Assembly: GCA_026195905.1 (NCBI GenBank)
Contig: JAPHRE010000018.1
Coordinates: 1-45,026 of the forward strand
Source: Pseudopelagicola sp.
Lineage (GTDB): Bacteria; Pseudomonadota; Alphaproteobacteria; Rhodobacterales; Rhodobacteraceae
Length of the DNA stretch: 45,026 nt
Reading direction: 5' to 3'
A model generated the notes under the pieces. That model was not told the origin of the DNA and searched no databases. It worked only from the letters and a program-made list of their open reading frames with translations. Position 1 is the first letter of the stretch; the number at the start of each line of letters is the position of its first letter. Shown piece after piece: positions 26,326-35,810 of the stretch. A program made the translations under genes and the position numbers.

Positions 26326-27477
26326 CTAGAGAAAGCCGCGCTTGCGCATAAACGCCCCTAACCGCGCCAGCCCTTCCTGCATATCCTCTGTCGACCGCGC
26401 ATAGGAAAACCGCAACGTGCCCCCGCCCCGGACGGGATCAAAATCAAGCCCCGGCGTGACCGCCACCCCCGCCTCATCAAGGATATCGCGGGCAAAACTT
26501 CGACTGTCTTGGGTATAGCGGCTCACGTCCACATAGACATAAAATGCCCCATCGGGCGGCGCAAAGCGATCAAAGCCGATCTTGGGCAAACCCTCGATCA
26601 AAAGCTGCCGGTTGGCCCGGTAAACGTCCATATTTGCTTGCAATTCTGTGTGACTGTCCATCGCTCCAAGGGCGGCAATCTGGCTCACATGCGGCGCACA
26701 AATAAACATATTCTGCGCCAGACGCTCGACCTTGCGCACATGATCTTGCGGCACAACCATCCACCCGATGCGCCACCCCGTCATCGAGAAATACTTGGAG
26801 AAGGAATTGATCACATAGCACTCATCCGTGATCTCAAGCGCCGTGACCGCCTTGGCCTCATATTCCACGCCATGATAGATTTCATCGCTGATAAACGCGG
26901 CCCCCTTGGCATGGGTCGCCTCGATCAACGCCGCCATCGCCCCCCGATCAAGCATCGTCCCCGTCGGATTCGCCGGCGACGCCACCATAAGCCCCTGCAC
27001 GTCCATTTCTGCAAAGTCATCTGGCACAGGTTGAAGCCGGTTGGCCTCTGATGTCTGTAAATCAATGGGTTGCAGCGACAGGGCTTTGAGAATTTGTCGG
27101 TATGACGGATACCCCGGCGCACCAATGGCGACCCGGTCACCGGCGTCAAAAAGTGCCGTAAAGGCCAACAAGAACCCCGCTGACGACCCGGATGTGACCA
27201 CCACGCGTTCGGGGTTGAGGTCCACCCCATACCACTCCCCATAAAGCTGCGCGATGCGCTTGCGCAGCGCCGGAAGCCCAAGCGCCACGGTATAGCCCAT
27301 CGCGTCCTGCTCCATCGCCTTCGTCACCGCGTGACGCGCCCCTTCCGGCGCGGCGGTGCCCGGCTGGCCAACTTCCATATGAATGATACGGCGCCCTGCC
27401 GCCTCGGCCTGACGGGCTGCCTCCATGACATCCATCACAATAAAGGGATCGACAGCGCTGCGGGTTGAGTTTCGCAT
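26326..27477 (-). CDS. PLP-dependent class I/II aminotransferase
   Basis: This 383-residue cytoplasmic enzyme belongs to aspartate aminotransferase fold type I. The PLP-binding lysine is Lys228 in SFSKYFSMTGWRIGW, with Asn170 (ASPANPTGTML), Asp198 (ISDEIYHG) and the substrate-carboxylate arginine in LRFSYA near the C-terminus. The N-terminal GQPGTAAPEGA fits the family. The amino acid substrate cannot be told from this. ATG 27477 has AGGAAGGA 6 bases before it. It diverges from the M48 protease. Confidence 0.9.
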   Translation of the reverse strand: MRNSTRSAVDPFIVMDVMEAARQAEAAGRRIIHMEVGQPGTAAPEGARHAVTKAMEQDAMGYTVALGLPALRKRIAQLYGEWYGVDLNPERVVVTSGSSAGFLLAFTALFDAGDRVAIGAPGYPSYRQILKALSLQPIDLQTSEANRLQPVPDDFAEMDVQGLMVASPANPTGTMLDRGAMAALIEATHAKGAAFISDEIYHGVEYEAKAVTALEITDECYVINSFSKYFSMTGWRIGWMVVPQDHVRKVERLAQNMFICAPHVSQIAALGAMDSHTELQANMDVYRANRQLLIEGLPKIGFDRFAPPDGAFYVYVDVSRYTQDSRSFARDILDEAGVAVTPGLDFDPVRGGGTLRFSYARSTEDMQEGLARLGAFMRKRGFL

Positions 27478-27535
27478 GGTTTTCCTTCCTATTGGCCCCA
27501 TGTTTGATCCCCGCTGTTTTCACCGCGAAACGCCT

Positions 27536-28873
27536 ATGGCGTCAATCCGTCCCCTGAAGGCAATCGCAACCTTTCTTGTCGTCGCGATGCTCTTGGTCTC
27601 GGCCAACGCCGCCAAAGCGGTCTCGCTGATCCGTGACCCGGATATCGAACACGCCTTGGGCCGCGCCGCCGCGCCGGTCCTGACCGCTGCGGGGCTTGGC
27701 AGCAACGTGCGCGTGCTTGTGGTCAATGATCGAAGCCTGAACGCCTTCGTCCTCGACAACAACCATATCTATATCCACCTCGGCATGCTCCTGCGCCTCG
27801 CCACGCCAGACATGTTTCAAGCCGTTGTCGCCCACGAAGCCGCCCATATCACCAACGGCCACGTCGCCCGCCGGATCACCAATATGGGCACGACCCAATC
27901 CGCCGCCGGCCTTGGTCTCGCCCTCGCCGCCGCTGCGGCTGCTGCAACCGGACGCGGCGATGTCGGCCTGGGGATCGCCCTTGGCTCTAGCGCTTCAGCT
28001 CAACGCCGTTTTCTCGCCCATAGCCGCGCCGAAGAAGTCGCCGCAGACCAATCCGGTGTGCGCTACATGACCCGCGCCGGGGTTAACCCCAAAGGGGCCG
28101 TCGCCGTGCACGAGATTTTTCGCGGCCAGGAAGTCCTCAACACGTCACGCCAAGACCCCTATATGCGCTCGCACCCCCTGACCCGCGACCGCATCCGCAC
28201 CATGAAAACCTATGCCGCAGCCCATGCCGACAAGGTCAAGCCAACCGACCCTGAAGTCGCGTATTGGTATGACCGCGCGCGCGCCAAGCTCGCCGCCTTT
28301 ACCCTATCGCCGAAATGGACCCTGCGCCGCCTTGATGAAAGCGCAAGCCGCGACATCCGCCTGATGCGCGAAGCCGCCGCCCGCCATCGCCTGTCCCAAA
28401 GCGGCGCAGCCCTTAAGGCCATCAACGGTGCCATCTCCCTGCGTCCCGAGGATGCGTTTTACTACGAACTCAAGGGCCAGATCCTCCTGGAAAACCGCCG
28501 CTTTTCAGAGGCCGTGACCGCCTATCGCAAGGCCGTTGACCTCGCACCGCGCGATGCGCTTTGTCTTGCCAGCCTCGGGCGCGCCCTTCTCGCCGCTGAC
28601 CGCCCCCGCGATGCCCTCAAACCGCTAGAGCAAGCCCGCAGCCGTGACTTCCGCAATAGTGCCATGTTGCGCGATCTCGGCGCGGCCTATGCGCGCACTG
28701 GCAACAATGGCATGGCCGCACTGGCGACCGCCGAACGTTACGCCTTGCAAGGCCGGCTCAAAGATGCAGGAGTGCTCGCCAAACGGGCCAGCGGCCTGCT
28801 GCCCACGGGGTCACGTGGTTGGCGCCTGGCCGAAGATATCCTGCGTGAAGCAGAGCGCGCGGAAAAGAAATAA
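27536..28873 (+). CDS. M48 metalloprotease with TPR repeats, BepA-like
   Basis: This 445-residue exported protease has a signal peptide (about 1-28), zinc motif His100-Glu-Ala-Ala-His104 and third ligand Glu167 in RAEEVAADQSG. The C-terminal half carries tetratricopeptide repeats (about 295-430, for example FYYELKGQILLENRRFSEAV). The layout is that of BepA, an outer-membrane quality-control protease, and inference puts it in the periplasm. The frame is open to 27425, but the signal peptide fits the ATG at 27536; no clear ribosome binding site is visible. The DsbA-like gene follows 17 bp later. Confidence 0.9.
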   Translation: MASIRPLKAIATFLVVAMLLVSANAAKAVSLIRDPDIEHALGRAAAPVLTAAGLGSNVRVLVVNDRSLNAFVLDNNHIYIHLGMLLRLATPDMFQAVVAHEAAHITNGHVARRITNMGTTQSAAGLGLALAAAAAAATGRGDVGLGIALGSSASAQRRFLAHSRAEEVAADQSGVRYMTRAGVNPKGAVAVHEIFRGQEVLNTSRQDPYMRSHPLTRDRIRTMKTYAAAHADKVKPTDPEVAYWYDRARAKLAAFTLSPKWTLRRLDESASRDIRLMREAAARHRLSQSGAALKAINGAISLRPEDAFYYELKGQILLENRRFSEAVTAYRKAVDLAPRDALCLASLGRALLAADRPRDALKPLEQARSRDFRNSAMLRDLGAAYARTGNNGMAALATAERYALQGRLKDAGVLAKRASGLLPTGSRGWRLAEDILREAERAEKK

Positions 28874-28890
28874 ACCTGACGGAGTTCGAA

Positions 28891-29637
28891 ATGTTCAAGA
28901 CCCTCACCACAGCCACTTTTCTCGCGGCTGCCGCCCTGCCCGCCGCGGCGCTTGATCTCAACAATCTAAGCGACGCCGAGCGCAGCGCCTTTCGCGCCGA
29001 AGTGCGCGCCTACCTGCTCGAAAACCCCGGCATCATCATGGAAGCAGTCGACGTTCTGGAAAAACAACAACAGGCCGCCTCCGCCGCCCATGACCTGTCT
29101 TTGGTCAAAGCCAACCGCGACGCGATCTTCAACGATGGCTATAGCTTTGTCGGCGGCAACCTTGAGGGCGACATTACGCTGGTAGAATTTGTCGACTACC
29201 GCTGCGGCTATTGCCGCAAGGCCCATGAAGAGGTCAAGCAACTCATTGAACAGGATGGAAATATCCGCCTGATCTACAAAGAGTTCCCGATCCTTGGCGA
29301 GGATTCATTGATCTCCTCGCGCTTTGCCATCGCCGTCAAACAGGTCGAGGGGAATGATGCCTACGCGCTCATTCACGACGCCCTGATTACCTTCAATGGC
29401 GATATGACCGAAACCGCCCTGACCCGTCTGTCCGACGCGCTTGGCTTTGATACCGACGCCATCCTCGCCCAAATGCAAAGCGATAGTGTCTCGGCCGAAA
29501 TCGCGCAGACCCGCGATCTTGCCCAGAAACTCGCGATTTCCGGCACACCGACCTTTGTTCTCGAAGATCAACTTCTGCGCGGCTACATCCCGCTCGCCGG
29601 AATGCAGGCGCTGGTCGCTGAGAAGCGCAACGACTGA
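28891..29637 (+). CDS. DsbA/ScsC-type periplasmic thiol oxidoreductase
   Basis: This 248-residue protein has a signal peptide (about 1-20), an N-terminal helical region (25-75) like the oligomerisation stalk of ScsC/Com1 proteins, and a thioredoxin fold. The active site is Cys105-Gly-Tyr-Cys108 (VDYRCGYCRKAH), with cis-Pro in SGTPTFVL. It may oxidise or isomerise disulfides in exported proteins; the stalk and the CGYC site hint at isomerase activity, which is not certain. ACGGAG precedes the ATG. It is probably co-transcribed with the protease gene. Confidence 0.92.
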   Translation: MFKTLTTATFLAAAALPAAALDLNNLSDAERSAFRAEVRAYLLENPGIIMEAVDVLEKQQQAASAAHDLSLVKANRDAIFNDGYSFVGGNLEGDITLVEFVDYRCGYCRKAHEEVKQLIEQDGNIRLIYKEFPILGEDSLISSRFAIAVKQVEGNDAYALIHDALITFNGDMTETALTRLSDALGFDTDAILAQMQSDSVSAEIAQTRDLAQKLAISGTPTFVLEDQLLRGYIPLAGMQALVAEKRND

Positions 29638-29721
29638 CCGCGCGCCCTGTGATTTTCGGATAGACTTTGGGGGCAAAGCGTGCGCGCCTGCCCCTCTCCC
29701 GCCCGCTGCTCACTCGGCCAT

Positions 29722-30846
29722 TTACTCGACGGCAGCAGCCATTTCCGCGTCGATCTCGGCGGCGCGTTTTTCAACCTCTTCGACGATGTGATCGACCATC
29801 TGGTCGTTGGACATCTTATGGCTCTGCTTGCCCGCAAGATAGACCATCCCCGATCCGGCCCCGCCGCCGGTAAACCCCACATCCGTCATAAGCGCCTCGC
29901 CCGGTCCATTGACCACGCAGCCAATGATCGAAAGGCTCATCGGCGTGTGAATATGCGCCAGCCGCTTTTCAAGTTCGTCCACCGTTTTGATGACGTCAAA
30001 CCCCTGCCGCGCACAGGACGGGCACGAGATAATATTGACGCCGCGATGACGCAGGCCAAGCGATTTGAGGATCTCGAACCCGACCTTCACCTCTTCAACC
30101 GGATCGGCGCTAAGCGAGACACGCAGCGTATCGCCGATACCCATCCATAGAAGATTGCCAAGCCCGATTGCGGATTTGATCGTGCCGCTCACGAACCCAC
30201 CCGCTTCCGTCACCCCAAGGTGAATTGGCGCGTCGGTGGCCTCGGCAAGTTGTTGATAGGCGGCGGCGGTCATGAAGACGTCGCTCGCCTTCACGCTAAT
30301 CTTATACTCATGGAAATCATTGTCCTCGAGGATACGGATATGCTCTAGCCCAGATTCAACCATCGCATCCGGGCACGGCTCGCCGTATTTGTCGAGAAGG
30401 TGCTTCTCAAGCGATCCGGCATTGACCCCGATGCGGATCGAACAGCCATGATCCTTGGCCGCCTGAATGACCTCTTTGACCCGCTTCTCGTCGCCGATAT
30501 TGCCGGGGTTGATCCGCAGACAGGCCGCCCCCGCCTCTGCCGCTTCGATGGCGCGCTTATAGTGAAAATGAATGTCGGCCACGATCGGCACGGTGGTTTC
30601 GCGCACCACCTCTTTGAGCGCCTTGGTCGCCGCCGCATCCGGGGTCGAGACCCGCACGATATCCGCGCCCGCCTCTGCTGCCGCCTGCACCTGTGCGACG
30701 GTTGCCTTGACGTCTGAGCTATCGGTATTGGTCATGGTCTGGACCGCAATCGGTGCGTCGCCACCGACCGGCACCTTGCCAACCATAATCTGGCGCGATT
30801 TACGCCGTTCGATATTTCGCCACGGACGAATGTGGTTCATCGACAT
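29722..30846 (-). CDS. ispG: (E)-4-hydroxy-3-methylbut-2-enyl-diphosphate synthase
   Basis: This 374-residue enzyme makes HMBPP from MEcPP in the non-mevalonate isoprenoid pathway. The [4Fe-4S] cluster ligands are Cys275, Cys278 ([12 protein letters not shown]) and Cys310 ([12 protein letters not shown]), with Glu317 as fourth. The N-terminal TIM-barrel motifs ([20 protein letters not shown] and [14 protein letters not shown]) are typical. ATG 30846 has GAGGGG 6 bases before it. It converges with the DsbA-like gene. Confidence 0.97.
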   Translation of the reverse strand: MSMNHIRPWRNIERRKSRQIMVGKVPVGGDAPIAVQTMTNTDSSDVKATVAQVQAAAEAGADIVRVSTPDAAATKALKEVVRETTVPIVADIHFHYKRAIEAAEAGAACLRINPGNIGDEKRVKEVIQAAKDHGCSIRIGVNAGSLEKHLLDKYGEPCPDAMVESGLEHIRILEDNDFHEYKISVKASDVFMTAAAYQQLAEATDAPIHLGVTEAGGFVSGTIKSAIGLGNLLWMGIGDTLRVSLSADPVEEVKVGFEILKSLGLRHRGVNIISCPSCARQGFDVIKTVDELEKRLAHIHTPMSLSIIGCVVNGPGEALMTDVGFTGGGAGSGMVYLAGKQSHKMSNDQMVDHIVEEVEKRAAEIDAEMAAAVE

Positions 30847-30924
30847 GAAAAGCCCCTCACCTCAGACAGGATCAGAGCCTATGTAAGTCGCCTGTGCCAC
30901 GGGGGCAATGCGCGATCAGGGTTT

Positions 30925-32136
30925 TCAGTCGGCGTTGATCTGCGACGCATCCGCCTCGGCAACGATCCGCGCGAGGTCAGGGTCGGTATCAAGGTCGGCA
31001 AGGTCATACGCCTCAAGCAGGCTATCAGAGTCCAACGCAAGATCGCCGATCCGGTTCGTGCCCTCGCCCACCGGGCCAAAAACGGCCCCGCCGAGTTTGA
31101 AATAAATCGCGCCGCTCATACCCGCAGTGAGGGTCGGGGCATCTTCCGATTTCGGCAGGATGTATTCTTCGCCCGGATTGAGGATTTTCTCATGGATGAC
31201 CGTGCCATCCGCCGCGCGCACCCGAACCCACGCCGGACGCACCGCCATCAGGATCAAATCCTGTGTGTCGCGTTCTACAACCTGCGGCATCATCCGATCA
31301 AGCGCCTCTTCCGAGGCCGCCGCAACGACAAGCGGCGCGTCGGGGGTAAAGACGCCAACGGTATCGGGGTTCAATGTCGAAATGGGCGCATCACGCGCCA
31401 CCATCACAGGCACATCAAGCGCCTGCGGACGATAAAGACGATCAAGAGATTGCTGCGACGGCGGCGCAAAGACGCCCGACCCGGCCTGAACGCCCTCTTC
31501 CGCGCCAGATTGCCCAGATCCCTCTGTCGCCTCCATGAGCGGATCAAGATCGGCCAATACCACCGGGGTCTGATCCACCGGCGCGAGTTTGACGCGTTGA
31601 ACTTCGTTCAGCACCGACCAGCCGCCATAACCAATCGCCACGATAAGCGCCACAAGAACCATCGACGAGCCAATCGCCTGGGGTTCAATCCGGCTCAGGA
31701 TGGATTCCGGCGCCGGGGTGAAAGGCATGATGGGGGCATCAAGCGGGTCATCGCCCCGCGCACGGCGCTCTGCGAGCACATCGCGCTTGCGAATGGTTGA
31801 CGCTTCGGCAGCCATACCATGCGCGGTCGAAAATCCGCTTTCACGGCAAAACTGGGCAAATGTCGCATCCGGGTCCAACCCAAGATAGCGCGCATAAGAC
31901 CGCACATACCCCGCAATAAAGCCCGGTGTCTCAAAACCTGAAGGATCGCAATCCTCTATGGCGGAAATATAATTCGCCCGAATACGCAACTCTCGCTGCA
32001 CATCAAGGAGCGATTTCCCCAATGTTGCGCGTTCTCCGCGCATCATGTCGCCAAGCCGAAGGTCGTAATCATCAAAGCCTTTCGGCCCTGACGTTTCCTC
32101 AACGGAGTTGCGCTGTCCCTTGCGCCTGATCATCAC
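30925..32136 (-). CDS. RodZ-like HTH membrane protein
   Basis: This 403-residue protein has a RodZ-type N-terminal helix-turn-helix at about 28-95 (LDVQRELRIRANYISAIED, then GFIAGYVRSYARYLGLD), a linker, one membrane segment near 158-175, and a periplasmic DUF4115 domain at about 290-375 (WVRVRAADGTVIHEKILNPG). RodZ links MreB to the cell-wall elongation machinery. A tail rich in Asp and Glu follows. It lies 78 bp before ispG on the same strand, an order often seen in alphaproteobacteria. Two adjacent Met codons leave the start uncertain by 3 bp. Confidence 0.87.
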   Translation of the reverse strand: MMIRRKGQRNSVEETSGPKGFDDYDLRLGDMMRGERATLGKSLLDVQRELRIRANYISAIEDCDPSGFETPGFIAGYVRSYARYLGLDPDATFAQFCRESGFSTAHGMAAEASTIRKRDVLAERRARGDDPLDAPIMPFTPAPESILSRIEPQAIGSSMVLVALIVAIGYGGWSVLNEVQRVKLAPVDQTPVVLADLDPLMEATEGSGQSGAEEGVQAGSGVFAPPSQQSLDRLYRPQALDVPVMVARDAPISTLNPDTVGVFTPDAPLVVAAASEEALDRMMPQVVERDTQDLILMAVRPAWVRVRAADGTVIHEKILNPGEEYILPKSEDAPTLTAGMSGAIYFKLGGAVFGPVGEGTNRIGDLALDSDSLLEAYDLADLDTDPDLARIVAEADASQINAD

Positions 32137-32194
32137 ATTTGCCTCACTGCAATGCCGATCCGTTACCGAATCCCGATTCGGATCGGGCTCTTTG

Positions 32195-32221
32195 TTGAGG
32201 CTAAAGTAACACAGTGCAACA
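32195..32221. repeat. 27-bp element shared with 42376-42402 (copy 1)
   Basis: Between the rodZ-like gene and hemA. The core AAAGTAACACAGTGCAACA differs from copy 2 at one position, and the full 27 bp at three. It is 59 bp upstream of the rodZ-like start and 23 bp after the hemA stop. Relative to the gene downstream it has the opposite orientation to copy 2. No known motif was recognised. Confidence 0.5.
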
Positions 32222-32243
32222 GAAATTGCACCTTACTTGCAGG

Positions 32244-33473
32244 TCAGCCCGCCAGCTCGGCACGATTCAGCGCACAATGCGACCAAAGATCGTCCATCGC
32301 GCGGACAAGCTTTTCCATCTCGTTAGGACCGTGGACCGGCGACGGGGTAAACCGAAGCCGTTCCGTGCCGCGCGGCACGGTCGGGAAATTGATCGGCTGC
32401 ACATAAATCCCGAAATCTCCCAAAAGCATATCCGAGAGTTTCTTGGTGTGCACCGGATCGCCGACAATCACCGGCACGATATGGCTCCCGTGATCAATGA
32501 TCGGCAGGCCCATCCCCTTCAGGCGGGTCTTGAGAATCTTTGCTTGCGTCTGATGTTGATCGCGCAGCTTTTGCCCCTCGGCGGTTTTGAGAAAGGCAAC
32601 CGACGCCGTAGCCCCTGCGGCAAGCGCCGGTGCGAGCGAGGTCGAGAAAATGAAGCCCGGCGCATAAGAGCGAATCGCGTCGCACATCTTGGCGCTGGCG
32701 GCGATATAGCCGCCCATGACGCCATAGGCCTTGGCCAGTGTGCCGTTGATAATATCAAGCCGATGCATCAGCCCGTCACGTTCGCAGATACCGGCCCCGC
32801 GCGGACCATACATGCCCACCGCGTGCACCTCGTCGATATAGGTCAGCGCACCGAACTCATCCGCGAGATCAAGAATCGCCTCGATCGGGCCAAAATCGCC
32901 ATCCATCGAATAGACGGACTCAAAAGCGATGAGCTTGGGCGCGGCGGGATCATCCGCTTCAAGAAGCGCGCGCAGATGTTCGACATCATTGTGACGGAAA
33001 ACCCGCTTGGCCCCGCCATTACGGCGTACGCCTTCGATCATCGACGCATGGTTCAATTCGTCCGAGTAAATGATCAGGCCGGGGAAGAGCTTTGGCAGTG
33101 TTGAAAGCGTTGCATCATTGGCGATATAGGCCGAGGTAAACAGAAGCGCGGCTTCCTTGCCGTGCAAATCCGCAAGCTCTGCCTCAAGGCGCTTGTGATA
33201 GACCGTTGTGCCCGAAATATTGCGCGTCCCGCCCGACCCGGCGCCCGTCGCATCAATCGCCTCATGCATCGCGGCAAGAACAACCGGATGCTGTCCCATG
33301 CCAAGATAGTCATTGCCGCACCAAACGGTAATCGGCTGTTTCTCACCATCGGGACGGTTCCAGACGGCATGCGGAAAATTACCCTTTTCACGTTCGATAT
33401 CAATGAACGTCCGATAGCGTCCTTCTTCATGAAGACGATTCAGAGCGTCGTCGAGCTTGGCATTGTAATCCAA
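32244..33473 (-). CDS. hemA: 5-aminolevulinate synthase
   Basis: This 409-residue PLP enzyme condenses glycine and succinyl-CoA to 5-aminolevulinate, the first step of tetrapyrrole synthesis in alphaproteobacteria. PLP lysine is Lys248 in [19 protein letters not shown], and [14 protein letters not shown] and [15 protein letters not shown] are present. I chose a TTG start at 33473 (reads as [15 protein letters not shown]) because GGGAG lies 7 bases before it. The N-terminus and lysine number then match Rhodobacter HemA. The frame extends to 33542. An FnrL-type box lies about 130 bp upstream. Confidence 0.96.
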   Translation of the reverse strand: MDYNAKLDDALNRLHEEGRYRTFIDIEREKGNFPHAVWNRPDGEKQPITVWCGNDYLGMGQHPVVLAAMHEAIDATGAGSGGTRNISGTTVYHKRLEAELADLHGKEAALLFTSAYIANDATLSTLPKLFPGLIIYSDELNHASMIEGVRRNGGAKRVFRHNDVEHLRALLEADDPAAPKLIAFESVYSMDGDFGPIEAILDLADEFGALTYIDEVHAVGMYGPRGAGICERDGLMHRLDIINGTLAKAYGVMGGYIAASAKMCDAIRSYAPGFIFSTSLAPALAAGATASVAFLKTAEGQKLRDQHQTQAKILKTRLKGMGLPIIDHGSHIVPVIVGDPVHTKKLSDMLLGDFGIYVQPINFPTVPRGTERLRFTPSPVHGPNEMEKLVRAMDDLWSHCALNRAELAG

Positions 33474-33602
33474 AGGTGTTCTCCCGATCTTGACTGGCAT
33501 TCGCTTGCGCGGGTCGGAACTGCCACATTTATTCACGTTCATGAATGGATATATCGCGCGTGTCCATCGAGCAATAGGTTACATTTCGTAGCACCTTTAT
33601 CC

Positions 33603-33616
33603 TTGATCTCGGTCAA
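33603..33616. promoter_or_regulatory. FnrL-type box TTGAT-CTCG-GTCAA
   Basis: Nine of ten fixed positions match TTGAT-N4-ATCAA. It lies in the 223-bp gap between hemA and the divergent M20 peptidase. hemA is known in Rhodobacter to be activated by FnrL under low oxygen, so hemA is the more likely target. Confidence 0.7.
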
Positions 33617-33696
33617 GCCCGCTGGACAGTCCGGCGATCACTGATAGGCTCCTGCTCAAATCACAATCCCACCCGACCGCGCAAGGAGAAATCCGC

Positions 33697-35085
33697 ATGT
33701 CTCTCGATACCGTTCTATCCCGTATTGATACCGATCTCGACGCCGCCACCGAGCGGCTTTTGGATCTATTGCGGATTCCCTCTGTGTCGACCGATCCGGC
33801 CTACAAACCTGAGTGTGACGCCGCAGCGGACTGGCTCGTCAGAGACCTGCAATCGTTTGGAATAAAAGCCGAAAAGCGCCCCACACCGGGGCATCCAATG
33901 GTCGTTGGCCATGTGGACGACGCACAGGATGAAGGCGCGCCGCACCTTCTTTTCTACGGTCACTACGACGTGCAACCCGTCGACCCGCTCGATCTCTGGG
34001 ATCGCCCGCCTTTCGAACCCGCCATCGAAGACACCCCCAAAGGCAAAGTCATCCGGGGGCGCGGCGCATCTGACGACAAGGGCCAATTGATGACGTTCGT
34101 CGAAGCCTGCCGCGCCTGGAGTGCCGTAAACGGAAACCTGCCCTGCAAAATTACTTTCTTTTTCGAAGGAGAAGAAGAATCAGGATCGCCCTCCCTCGTC
34201 CCCTTCATGCAGGAAAACGCCGCCGAACTTGGGGCCGATATCGCCCTGATCTGCGATACGGGCCTGTTTGAAAGCTCGGTGCCCGCGATCACAACGCAAC
34301 TGCGCGGCCTGCTTGGCGAGGATTTTACCATCACCGGCCCCTCGCGCGACCTCCATTCGGGCATGTATGGCGGCATTGCCATGAACCCGATCCGCGTTTT
34401 GACGAAAATCCTCGCCGGGCTGCATGACGAGACCGGCGCCATCACCTTGCCGGGCTTTTATGAGGACGTGCCCGAACTCTCCGACGAGATGCGCGCCCAG
34501 TGGCAGGGGCTGAATTTTGACCATGAGGCGTTTCTGGGCGATGTCGGCCTCAAATCCCCCGCCGGCGAACAAGACCGCACGCCCCTTGAGCAAATCTGGG
34601 CCCGCCCAACCTGCGATGTGAACGGCATCTGGGGCGGCTATACCGGCGACGGTTTCAAAACCGTGCTGCCAAGCCAGGCCTCCGCCAAGGTCTCCTTCCG
34701 CCTTGTCGGACAACAAGACCCCGACAAAATTCGCCAAACCTTCCGAAACTACCTCGAAAGCGCCCTCCCCGAGGGGTTCAGCGTCGAATACCGCACCGAC
34801 AAAGGCGCGCCCGCCTCGCAAATGTCGATTGACGACCCGGCCTTTGAAAAAACCCGCAAGGCGCTTTCAGACGAATGGCCCCGACCCGCAGCCTATGTCG
34901 GCTGTGGCGGCTCGATCCCGATCGCGGGCTATTTCAAAGACATCCTCGGCATGGATTCGATGCTCATCGGCTTTGGCCGCGACGATGACCAAATCCATTC
35001 CCCGAACGAAAAATACGACATGGAGAGCTTCCACAAAGGCATCCGTTCCTGGGCGCGCATCCTGGACGCCCTAAGCACCGAATAG
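33697..35085 (+). CDS. M20-family dipeptidase
   Basis: This 462-residue cytoplasmic metallopeptidase cleaves di- or tripeptides or related amides. Two-metal site motifs are YGHYDVQPVDP (His89, Asp91), Asp126 (GRGASDDKGQL) and Glu159-Glu160 (FFFEGEEESGSPS). A dimerisation insert follows with HSGMYGGIAMNPI. The C-terminal MLIGFGRDDDQIHSPNE carries the last His. AAGGAG lies before the ATG. The exact substrate is unknown. Converges with a small membrane-protein gene 4 bp away. Confidence 0.92.
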   Translation: MSLDTVLSRIDTDLDAATERLLDLLRIPSVSTDPAYKPECDAAADWLVRDLQSFGIKAEKRPTPGHPMVVGHVDDAQDEGAPHLLFYGHYDVQPVDPLDLWDRPPFEPAIEDTPKGKVIRGRGASDDKGQLMTFVEACRAWSAVNGNLPCKITFFFEGEEESGSPSLVPFMQENAAELGADIALICDTGLFESSVPAITTQLRGLLGEDFTITGPSRDLHSGMYGGIAMNPIRVLTKILAGLHDETGAITLPGFYEDVPELSDEMRAQWQGLNFDHEAFLGDVGLKSPAGEQDRTPLEQIWARPTCDVNGIWGGYTGDGFKTVLPSQASAKVSFRLVGQQDPDKIRQTFRNYLESALPEGFSVEYRTDKGAPASQMSIDDPAFEKTRKALSDEWPRPAAYVGCGGSIPIAGYFKDILGMDSMLIGFGRDDDQIHSPNEKYDMESFHKGIRSWARILDALSTE

Positions 35086-35089
35086 CGCG

Positions 35090-35314
35090 TCAGGCGCCTG
35101 TTTTGCGCACATGCCGCACGCCCTTGAGCGCAAGAACAAGGAACGGCGCGCCATGCAGGGCCAAGTCAAACCAATCCAGCGGGCGCACCAAGCTGCCCGC
35201 CGCCAACATCTTGAGCTTTTCCCATAAATGCGGCTCTGGAGAAAACGGTGCCAGCCCAAGCAAAAGCGCAACAAGCACCAGATTGAACCACGATACGCGA
35301 TCAAGCCACTTCAT
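35090..35314 (-). CDS. Small membrane protein, 74 residues
   Basis: This protein has two hydrophobic segments (LVLVALLLGLAPF and the LALHGAPFLVLAL region) around PEPHLWEKLKMLAAGSLVRP and LDWFDLALHG. That pattern recurs in short proteins that databases often label RND transporter, although it is far too short to be one. I regard it as a conserved protein of unknown function. AAGGTG lies 6-8 bases before the ATG. The two tRNA genes lie directly upstream on the same strand. Confidence 0.75.
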   Translation of the reverse strand: MKWLDRVSWFNLVLVALLLGLAPFSPEPHLWEKLKMLAAGSLVRPLDWFDLALHGAPFLVLALKGVRHVRKTGA

Positions 35315-35340
35315 GAGAACACCTTTCGGGGGGGGATAAG

Positions 35341-35417
35341 TGGCGCGGTTGACGGGGCTCGAACCCGCGACCTCCGGCGTGACAGGCCGGCACTCTAACC
35401 AGCTGAGCTACAACCGC
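35341..35417 (-). tRNA. tRNA-Asp (GUC), copy 1
   Basis: The 77-nt gene folds as a full cloverleaf: acceptor GCGGTTG/CAACCGC, anticodon loop CCTGTCACG with anticodon GTC, T-loop TTCGAGC, and an encoded CCA. It differs from the next copy by one base in the D-loop. The pair may be transcribed together. Confidence 0.97.
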
Positions 35418-35448
35418 GCATACGCTTGGAAAGCAAGACGGACAGTGG

Positions 35449-35525
35449 TGGCGCGGTTGACGGGGCTCGAACCCGCGACCTCCGGCGTGACAGGCCGGCA
35501 CTCTAACCAACTGAGCTACAACCGC
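35449..35525 (-). tRNA. tRNA-Asp (GUC), copy 2
   Basis: This is a second 77-nt tRNA-Asp, 31 bp upstream of the first, with the same acceptor, anticodon GTC, T-arm and encoded CCA. It has AGTTGG where copy 1 has AGCTGG in the D-loop. It is the first of the pair in transcription order. Confidence 0.97.
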
Positions 35526-35810
35526 TCACTGTCCGCCCGGAACTAGGCCCGAGCGTGTGGCGGTGTTTAGGCTGAGGCAGAGGGCGCGTCAAGCGCATAT
35601 GCCGCGCGACAGGAAAGTTTTTTGCCGCCTCAAATCCCGCCCCCGCCGCCGTGCGCAAATGGCGGCACCAAAACCGCGCAACGGTGAAAAAAGAATAGCG
35701 CGCTCTGGCTTTTATCATTCGATTGCGGCAATTATCAAAAGCGTAAAAACAGTATCCGGGACGCGGCTTCAATTGGCTCAGGCGACCCACTTATACGGGA
35801 CGAGACGACC

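Noticed and set aside
33516-33539. GGAAC-N15-CGTT before the M20 dipeptidase
   Set aside because: The spacer is one short and the site is about 160 bp from the gene, overlapping the hemA upstream region; not convincing as an EcfG promoter.
35341-35525. Tandem tRNA-Asp genes as an integration site
   Set aside because: The tRNA genes are whole, no integrase is present and no partial tRNA copy or direct repeat was seen nearby.
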